Positions 59,201 through 64,000 of a stretch of 64,000 nt of DNA are shown here, one piece after another. A program made the translations under genes and the position numbers. Numbering within the stretch: the stretch's first letter is position 1; each line of letters opens with the position of its first letter. The notes under the pieces were generated by a model, which was given only the letters and a program-made list of their open reading frames with translations, was not told where the DNA came from and did not search any database. The DNA is from Streptosporangium roseum DSM 43021 (GTDB lineage Bacteria > Actinomycetota > Actinomycetes > Streptosporangiales > Streptosporangiaceae). The stretch spans positions 4,526,001 through 4,590,000 of the forward strand of contig NC_013595.1 of NCBI RefSeq assembly GCF_000024865.1. Direction: 5' to 3'.

Positions 59201-61442
59201 CGGGCGCCACCTCGGCCGCGTCGCAGGCCAGCACCGACACCGTGGTCTCGGTGGGCCCGTAGTGGATCTGCACCGCCAGGGCCGGCCGCGCCGCCCTCAC
59301 CCGCTCCACCAGGTCCGACGGCACGGCCTCACCGGCCAGGATCAGCAGTTTCCGGGGCAGGGCGTCCACGCCCAGCAGCTCCAGCTGGCTGGGCACCATC
59401 TTGATCACGTCCACCGGATGCGCGGCCATGTAGGCGGCGTACGCGACCGGGTCGGTGGCCGTCTCGTGGTCGATCAGGTGCAGGGTGGCTCCCGAGGTCA
59501 GCGCGCACAGCACGTTGGTCAGCCCCAGGTCGGCCGCGGCGGTGGACACCAGCGCGAAGGAGGTCACCCCGGCGGGGATCCGTTCGGCCACCGCGCCCAG
59601 GTAGTGGGTGATCTGCCGGTGCTCGACCGCGACCCCCTTGGGCTCCCCCGTGGAACCGGAGGTGTAGATCACGTACGCCAGGTGGTCGGGCCGCACGGCC
59701 ACGTCCGGGCGGTGCCCGGGGCCGTCCGCGGCGGCGGCGATCTCGGACTCGGTGAGCACGATCCGGGCGCCGGCGTCGGCCAGGATGGCCTCGGTCCGTC
59801 GCGCCGGGTAGACCGGATCCAGCGGCAGGTAGGCCGCGCCGGCCTTGAGCACCCCCAGCAGGGCGACCACCAGTTCCGGCCGCCGCTCCAGCAGCACCCC
59901 GACCGGCTCCTGCGGCCCTACCCCGCGGGCCAGCAGCCAGTGCGCCACCTGGTTGGCCCGCCGGTCCAGCTCCGCGTAGCTGAGCGAGGCGACCGCGGTC
60001 ACGTCGGGGCCGGCGTCGGCCATCCGCTCGACCAGCGCGTGCAATGGCACGTCCGTCGGCAGGTCCCCGGCCGGGCCGCGCAGGTCGGCGCCGGCGGGCA
60101 GCCGGACCGGTGCGTCCGGATCGGTGAGCATCCCCTCCAGCAGCGCCAGATACCACTCCACCAGCCGCCGGACGGTGGACTCCTCGAACAGGTCGGCCCG
60201 GTAGCGCAGCTCGCCGGCGAACCGGTCCCCTTCGTCGCCGAGCGTCAGGTTCAGGTCGAACTTGGCCGTCGGCACGGGCAGCGGTTCGGCGCGGACCTCC
60301 ACCCCGGCCAGGCTGACCGGCGCGGCGGCGTCGTAGACGTTCAGCATCACCTGAAACAGCGGGGTGACCGACAGGTTCCGCTCCGGTTGCAGCCGCTCCA
60401 CGATCCGCTCGAACGGTGTACGGGCGTGGGTGAACGCGTCCAGCGCGGCCGTACGGGCCCTGGACAGCAGTTCGGCGCCGGTGGGGTCGCCGGAGGTGTC
60501 GGTGCGCACCGCCAGGGTGTTGATGAAGCAGCCCACCACCCGCTCGGCGTCCAGATGGTGCCGGCCGGCGTGCGGCACCCCGACGGCGATGTCGTCGCTG
60601 CCGGACAGGCGGGACAGCAGCGCCTGCAGGCCGGCCAGGAACACCATGAACGGCGTCATGCCCGCCACCGCGCGCACCTTGGAGGACAGGGACTCCGGCA
60701 CCTCGAACCCGACCGCGGCCCCCCGCCAGGTGGGGACGGCCGGGCGGGGCCCGGCGATGGGCAGGTCCAGCACCGGCGGCAGGCCGGCCAGGCGCTGCGT
60801 CCACCAGTCCAGGTCGACCTCGGGCTGCTCGGCCTCCCAGGCGGCCACGTCGGCGTACTGCAGGGCCGGGGGCTCCGGCTGCGGCGCCAGGCCGAGCCGG
60901 GCGGCGTACAGGGCCGAGAGGTCCCGCAGCAGCAGCTGTTCCGACCAGGCGTCGGTGGCGATGTGGTGCAGGGTCAGCGCGAGCACGTACTCGTCCTCGC
61001 CGAGCCGGAACACCGCGGCCCGCATGGGCGGCTCGGCGTCCAGCCGGAACGGGCGCCAGGCATGCTCGGCCAGCTCCCGCTCCAGCGCCGCGGGGTCCAC
61101 ATCCACCACGGAGACGGGCACGCCGTCCGCCGGCCGTACCCTCGCCCCGTCGATGACGCCGCGCAGGATCCAGTGCCGGTCGGCCAGCTCGGACACCGCG
61201 GCGGTAAGGGCCGCGACGTCCACCGGCCCGCTCAGCCGCAGCGCCCGCGGCACGTTGTAGGCGGGGGTGTCCTGCTCCAGCTGGGCCAGGAACCACAGCC
61301 GTTCCTGGGCCGGTGACAACGGCATGTCCAGTGTGGACAGTGCCGGAATGACCGCGGCGCCGGGGGTTTCGGCCGCGACCCGGGCGGCGGCGAACCGGGA
61401 CCGGACCATCTCGGCGATCCGGTCCTGACGAACCTCGGTCAT
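53280..61442 (-). CDS. NRPS fused to thioesterase and MFS exporter (C-A-PCP-C-A-PCP-TE-MFS)
   Basis: A 2720-residue protein. Approximate domains: C1 40-470 (HHIATDA from H159), A1 490-900 (YTSGSTGEPKG at 593), PCP1 around S965 (LGGHS), C2 1015-1450 (HHIATDA from H1144), A2 1490-1910 (FTSGSTGTPKA at 1602), PCP2 around S1990 (LGGDS), TE 2040-2285 and a 12-helix MFS domain from about 2297 to 2700. Both C domains have Ala where HHxxxDG has Gly. By eye the A1 pocket reads DLTKIAHVSK, near Asp-type codes; A2 reads DFTKIAHMIK and has GHTE for GPTE. The TE nucleophile is Cys2115 in GHCVG, with GERD and AGHYF completing the site. The MFS part (RVDRRRIML) is EntS-like. Starts with ATGA overlap on the upstream NRPS. 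Confidence 0.9.
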   Translation of the reverse strand: MTEVRQDRIAEMVRSRFAAARVAAETPGAAVIPALSTLDMPLSPAQERLWFLAQLEQDTPAYNVPRALRLSGPVDVAALTAAVSELADRHWILRGVIDGARVRPADGVPVSVVDVDPAALERELAEHAWRPFRLDAEPPMRAAVFRLGEDEYVLALTLHHIATDAWSEQLLLRDLSALYAARLGLAPQPEPPALQYADVAAWEAEQPEVDLDWWTQRLAGLPPVLDLPIAGPRPAVPTWRGAAVGFEVPESLSSKVRAVAGMTPFMVFLAGLQALLSRLSGSDDIAVGVPHAGRHHLDAERVVGCFINTLAVRTDTSGDPTGAELLSRARTAALDAFTHARTPFERIVERLQPERNLSVTPLFQVMLNVYDAAAPVSLAGVEVRAEPLPVPTAKFDLNLTLGDEGDRFAGELRYRADLFEESTVRRLVEWYLALLEGMLTDPDAPVRLPAGADLRGPAGDLPTDVPLHALVERMADAGPDVTAVASLSYAELDRRANQVAHWLLARGVGPQEPVGVLLERRPELVVALLGVLKAGAAYLPLDPVYPARRTEAILADAGARIVLTESEIAAAADGPGHRPDVAVRPDHLAYVIYTSGSTGEPKGVAVEHRQITHYLGAVAERIPAGVTSFALVSTAAADLGLTNVLCALTSGATLHLIDHETATDPVAYAAYMAAHPVDVIKMVPSQLELLGVDALPRKLLILAGEAVPSDLVERVRAARPALAVQIHYGPTETTVSVLACDAAEVAPGVAPLGRPLADVECRVVDSAGRPLPAGVPGELWIGGPSLARGYLGRPDLTAQRFVDGWYRTGDRVRVNPAGLVEFLGRIDDQVKVRGFRVELGEVAAALRALPQVAEAFVQPVGAGAQRRLAAWVTPSTVDTAQVRATLRERLPDYMVPPAIAALEALPLTPNGKVDRAALPVPEAGSAVRVPLGTPQEHLVAEVWAEVLDLPQVWADDDFFALGGHSFAATRAVGRLRERLGAPVPVRLLFEHPVLADLAAALPRPVQVVRARRERADGPAALSGVQARLWFLAQLEPESTAYNVPVALRLHGPLQVEALLDAVRDLAERHHVLRSVIDDSGAEPVLVVRPAGEVPVSTADIDRSRVEDAVAAQLATPFALDREPPMRAVLFAVGDREHVLSLTFHHIATDAWTRGLLLSELSALYAARIGLRPTPEPPPAQYAEVAPVPDLADLDWWAEQLRGLPPVLDLPTDRPRPAVADPGGASVDLELPAELSERVRAVATAYRATPFIVLLAGLQALLARLSAGTDIAVGVPVAGRDHPDSEGVIGCFLNTVVVRTDVGGEPTGHELLARVRETALGAFAHASAPFDRVVDRLRPERNLAATPLFQVMLNYFPDTGRPELPGLEAAEIHLPEQTAKFDLNWHVIDSGPGRPLRGGLGYRTDLFDGATAARFTRWYLALLDGMLSDLEAPVGAQPLEPVTGPILAGEPLPAVADTPVHRLIERWVDTTPDAPAVVGADRGLTYAELETAANRIAHWLLAAGVGADEPVGVLLEPGADLACALFGIQKSGGGYLPMDPAYPAARIATMLDAAGVRAVVTTAEFAGLIGPDRWVLALDRLPSLPRTRPEVDVRPEHLHHVIFTSGSTGTPKAVAAEHRGVMSYLNGMLPRIGVPGGSYAVVSTPAADFGLTCVFGALTTGGTVHLVPRETAMDPAAFAGYLSAHHVDVVKCVPSHLELLASGGDLAAVLPDRLLILAGEACPWDLVERARAARPGLRIQSHYGHTESTMICLVCDTEEIAAEHRTGIVPLGRPLPGVYGHLVDASRRPVPAGVPGELVVGGPGVTRGYIGLPELTAERFVPDPLTGQGRCYRSGDLLRVTADGRVEFRGRVDDQVKVRGYRVELGEVTTALRALPQIADAVVLPVGEGKARQLAAWVTPSTVDTSAIRSALRERLPDYMVPAQFVVLDRIPLNPNGKVDRAALPEPRPETAEFVPPSTAGEELVARAWAQVLGVARVGAHDDFFALGGDSFAAVRAVKEIGCGLRVIDLFTRPTVAELAAFLDRRDGGGLLHRLGGGRTSEFTLVCLPYGGGSAAVYQPLAWALGERVEVLSAELPGHDPARPDELPLPLEELVEALSAEVATTASGPIAIYGHCVGSAPAVALARRLEADGIPVLGVIAAGSFPTAQLPGLARRIFRSDRWVSDRMFQDALRATGGLLDDMDEAAKQVAVRAMRHDADQAQEWFSRELTGGGPPLRAPILCVVGERDRATELHQERYAEWTAFAPRVELAVLPHAGHYFLRHQAEPLAALVIEHLRSWAAGRLPDPVRPPDRTGLRPFYTVAGGQFVSVVGTALSSFALGVWAYQDSGRILDLALIVMLSQIPAVLLTPLGGALADRVDRRRIMLVSDAVSGLAMAALVLLLVTDRLALWNVCLIVGVTSLATAFQQPAYLAAIAQLVPKPYLPQANAVANLGFGIGNVVAPLAGGALIGMFGLSAVVAIDVASFGVGVATLLAVRFPDRLFHRQEETFRAALTGGWLFLRRRRPLLVMAVYFAVVNFCTALMWVLITPVVLALGSSAALGAVTAVGGLGAAVGTAVVLVWGGTRRRATGMVGFVIGSGIGVVLMGVWPALWLVAAGLFLRLACMSIGNAHWLSIIQVKVGPELQGRVLAVNVMLATAMQPLGFLAAGPLADWAQSYTSGPGRGAAAVLLVSGVFLVVWGVIGLRYRPLHHLEDLVPDAAPPPEAEADLDAIQAKVLSG

Positions 61443-64000
61443 GCGTCGTTCCCATCCATCAGTTTGGCGATCAACAGCTCTTCCAGTCCGGCCGCGAAGT
61501 CGGCGAGTACCGGTCGCTCGAACAGCAACCGCACCGGCACGGCCAGATCCAACGTCTCCCGCAGCCGGCCGACCACGCGGGTCGCGGCGAAGGAATGGCC
61601 GCCCAGGGCGAAGAAGTCGTCATCGGCCCAGACGGCGGAGCGTTCCAGTACGGCGGCCCAGACGGTGGCCACCAGGCGTTCGGGATCGGTGGCGGGCGCC
61701 ACCCGTCCGGCCTTCGGGTCGTCGACCGGCTCGGGCAGGGCTTCCCGATCCACCTTGCCGCTGGACAGGGTGGGCAGGGTGGGCAGCGCGACCCACCGCC
61801 GGGGCACCATGTGGCCGGGCAGCCGCGACCGGACGTGCCGCTCGACCGCGGCCAGGTCGGCCGTCTCCGGCGTCACGTAGCCGATCAGGTGTGCCTGCGC
61901 GCCCGAGCCGGACACGGTCACCGCCCCGTAGGCCACCTCGTTCAGCACCGTCTCGATCTCGCCCAGCTCGATCCGGTAGCCGCGCACCTTCACCTGGTGG
62001 TCCCGGCGGCCGTGGAACTCCAGCGTCCCGTCCGGCCGCCACCGCACCAGGTCCCCGGTCCGGTAACACCGGCCGCCGGGGACGAACGGGTCGTCGACGA
62101 ACGCGGTCGCGGTCAGGTCGGGTCGGCCCCGGTAGCCCCTGGCCACACCGGCGCCGCCCAGCAGAAGCTCGCCCACCGCGCCCGGCGGCGCCAGCCGCAG
62201 CTCGGAGTCGACCACGTAGGCCCGCTCCCCGGGCATCGGCAGCCCGATCGGCACCGCTCCCGCCCCGTGCGCGTCGAGCCGGTGCTGGATCGAGGCGACA
62301 GTGGCCTCGGTGGGGCCGTAGGTGTTCCACAGCTCGCGGACCCGGGGCAGGATCTGCCCGGCCAGGGCCGAATCAAGGGTCTCCCCGCCGCTGATGGCCA
62401 GCAGTGCCGGGTCACCGGCCCAGTCCGCGGCCAGCAGCATCCGGTACGTGGTCGGGACCAGGTCGACCACGGTGGCCTTGCTGGTCGCGATCCGCTCGGC
62501 CAGCGCGTGCCCGTCCACGGCCGTGGCGCGGTCCACCACCACGCAGGTGCCGCCGACGCTCAGCAGGCTCCACAGCTCGGACGCGGAGGTGTCGAAGGTC
62601 AGGGGCGCCACGACCGGCTGGACGTCCCGGGGGCCCAGGCGCAGCTCGGACACCAGGCCGGCCACATAGGCGGCCAGGTTGCCGTGGGTGACCTCCACGC
62701 CCTTGGGCGTCCCGGTGGAGCCGGAGGTGTGGAGCACGTAGGCCAGATCCCCGGCCCGCACCTCCGGCAGCTCCGCCGGCTCGCTGTGGACAGCGGCCAG
62801 GTCGTCGGCGTCCAGCGTGGTGACGCCGGGAACGGCGGCCGCACCGCCCCTGGTGAGCACCACGCGCACCCCGGCGTCCTCGGCCAGCCGGCGCAGCCGC
62901 TCGGCCGGGTGCTCCGGATCCAGCGGCAGGTACGCCGCACCGGCCCGCCACACCGCCAGCAGGGCCGCCGGCATCAGGTGGTCTCGGGGCAGGCAGACCC
63001 CGACCACCTCGCCCGGCGCCACCCCGTGTTCCAGCAGCGCCGCCGCCACCCGGCCGGACCAGTCGTTCAGCTCGGCGTAGCCGAGCGAGGTGCCGTCCGG
63101 GCCGATCACGGCCGTCCCGGCGGTGCGGACCGCCAGCGCCCGCGGCACCGTCTCCGCGATCTCCGGCAGCTCCGGCCCGGCCGCGGCGGCCAGCAGGGCG
63201 GCGCGCTCGTCCGGGGTGACCAGCTCGAACGCCGACAGCGGCCGGTCCGGGTCGGTCAGCGCGCACCGCAGCAGCCACACCAGCCGGTCCAGGTACGCCT
63301 CGGCCCGCACCGGATCGAGGTGGGCGGTGCCGTACTCCAGCTGCAGCTCGGTGCCGGACACGGTCCGGTTGACGAGCACGCTGAGCTCGTGGACCGAGGA
63401 GCCCGAGCCCAGCTCGGTGAGCAGCTCCAGGTCGCCCAGGCACACCGGAACCTCGGCGTGCTGCATGGCCAGCAGCACCGGGGCGCGGGGCAGGTCGGCG
63501 GCCGGGATCTCCTGGTGGACCAGTGCCCGCGTGGTCGCGGCGGCGGCCTGCCGGACCAGGTTCCGGAAGGTCAGCGCGCCGGTCGGCCGCAGCCGTACCG
63601 GCACCGTGTCCACCAGCGGGCCGATGACCTCGGTCAGCTCCGGCCGGGCCCGCCGCGCCGCGACCACCCCGACCAGCGTGTCCGGCTCGCCGCCGGCCAG
63701 GGCCAGAGCGGCCAGGTACACCGCGAACGGGGTGGCGCCGCACTCGCGGGCCAGCGCGTTCACACCCGTCACGAACTCCTCGGGCAGCGGCCGGATCACC
63801 CTGTCCGCCGTCAGGTCCGCGGGCGCCGGGTCCGCCACCGGCGCGCCGGCCAGCTCGGCCCGCCAGAACTCGCGCAGCCGCGGCAGGTCCGGCTGTTCCC
63901 GCTGCTGCACGGCCACATCGCCGACCTGGACCGCCGGCCCGACGACAGGATCGCCGGCCAGCTCGGCGGCCAGCTCGTCCATCAGCACCCCGACCGAGCC
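61439..64000 (-). CDS. NRPS, partial (C-A-PCP), runs off the right edge
   Basis: The last 853 residues of an NRPS whose 5' part lies beyond 64000. The frame enters inside a condensation domain just after the HHxxxD position (GSVGVLMDELAAEL) and continues to about residue 280. An adenylation domain follows (LHTSGSTGTPKG, NTYGPTEATVAS, YRTGDLVRW and SSGKVDREALP), then a carrier domain with LGGHSFAATRVV. The pocket read by eye is DTSDIGTVAK; Asp at the fourth position suggests an amine-bearing substrate, weakly. The stop overlaps the start of the NRPS-TE-MFS gene by four bases, so both act in one line, this module upstream. Confidence 0.92.
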   Translation of the reverse strand, partial: GSVGVLMDELAAELAGDPVVGPAVQVGDVAVQQREQPDLPRLREFWRAELAGAPVADPAPADLTADRVIRPLPEEFVTGVNALARECGATPFAVYLAALALAGGEPDTLVGVVAARRARPELTEVIGPLVDTVPVRLRPTGALTFRNLVRQAAAATTRALVHQEIPAADLPRAPVLLAMQHAEVPVCLGDLELLTELGSGSSVHELSVLVNRTVSGTELQLEYGTAHLDPVRAEAYLDRLVWLLRCALTDPDRPLSAFELVTPDERAALLAAAAGPELPEIAETVPRALAVRTAGTAVIGPDGTSLGYAELNDWSGRVAAALLEHGVAPGEVVGVCLPRDHLMPAALLAVWRAGAAYLPLDPEHPAERLRRLAEDAGVRVVLTRGGAAAVPGVTTLDADDLAAVHSEPAELPEVRAGDLAYVLHTSGSTGTPKGVEVTHGNLAAYVAGLVSELRLGPRDVQPVVAPLTFDTSASELWSLLSVGGTCVVVDRATAVDGHALAERIATSKATVVDLVPTTYRMLLAADWAGDPALLAISGGETLDSALAGQILPRVRELWNTYGPTEATVASIQHRLDAHGAGAVPIGLPMPGERAYVVDSELRLAPPGAVGELLLGGAGVARGYRGRPDLTATAFVDDPFVPGGRCYRTGDLVRWRPDGTLEFHGRRDHQVKVRGYRIELGEIETVLNEVAYGAVTVSGSGAQAHLIGYVTPETADLAAVERHVRSRLPGHMVPRRWVALPTLPTLSSGKVDREALPEPVDDPKAGRVAPATDPERLVATVWAAVLERSAVWADDDFFALGGHSFAATRVVGRLRETLDLAVPVRLLFERPVLADFAAGLEELLIAKLMDGNDA

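Noticed and set aside
58233..61316. A 1027-codon open frame on the plus strand opposite the NRPS
   Set aside because: Its translation is rich in Arg, Gly, Gln and His with no domain, and it lies exactly opposite clear C, A and PCP motifs. It is a by-product of high GC at third positions.
1..64000. tRNA or rRNA genes
   Set aside because: I saw no T-loop/acceptor combinations or conserved rRNA blocks when reading both strands; this was by eye, so a covariance search would be decisive.

Overview
The window is about 64 kb of very GC-rich chromosome with short operons, frequent GTG/TTG starts, 4-base ATGA/GTGA overlaps and a dense set of TetR-type regulators. The high GC, an MptA/B-like polyprenol-phosphomannose mannosyltransferase, an Rv1733c-family membrane protein, a DUF1918 protein, two AlkZ-like winged-helix proteins and large NRPS genes point to a filamentous actinomycete. 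A Streptosporangiales-type organism is my guess; it is inference, not a database result.

Region by region: (1) 0-24 kb is an accessory or regulatory patchwork: NUDIX hydrolase, acetyltransferases, a lone tyrosine recombinase followed by a TetR gene, a MOSC protein, an AlkZ-like DNA-repair protein, and regulator/target pairs read from shared intergenic operators (TetR/imine reductase, TetR/LysE exporter, ArsR-MFS operon). It also holds a serine beta-lactamase-like lipoprotein, a ribbon-helix-helix/PIN-like toxin-antitoxin pair, a LacI regulator and several VOC proteins. Tandem and inverted repeats fill many gaps. (2) 24-34 kb has a HelD-type RNA polymerase recycling factor with a divergent TetR and a palindromic operator, a second AlkZ-like protein divergent from a WYL regulator, a DHFR-like reductase/TetR pair, and a secreted-looking beta-helix protein with a phage-tail-like N-terminus. 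(3) 34-38 kb looks like a hypoxia/dormancy cluster: universal stress protein, Rv1733c-family protein, DUF1918, zinc alcohol dehydrogenase and a pyridoxamine-oxidase-fold protein. GGCCGAAGGTCCC-like boxes, which resemble DosR/DevR sites, lie upstream of four of these genes. (4) 38-41 kb carries an AviRa-type 23S rRNA methyltransferase and an antibiotic-resistance-type ABC-F ATPase. The ABC-F leader holds a promoter, a 37-base palindrome and a possible leader peptide ending in the Shine-Dalgarno sequence. (5) 41-52 kb has VOC/MarR, a PepSY lipoprotein, a three-gene membrane protein/histidine kinase/response regulator operon, a frameshifted C45 acyltransferase gene, a mannosyltransferase and a slipin.

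(6) 52.3-64 kb, reading leftward, is the 3' part of an NRPS operon that enters from beyond the right edge. A partial C-A-PCP protein overlaps by 4 bases a 2720-residue protein with the order C-A-PCP-C-A-PCP-TE-MFS. That protein overlaps by 4 bases a PLP-dependent threonine/serine dehydratase-like gene. The TE has cysteine where serine is usual (GHCVG), and the same polypeptide continues into a 12-helix MFS exporter domain. Assembly, release and export may therefore be carried by one chain. This is the most unusual object in the window; the resistance leader and the putative dormancy boxes come next.
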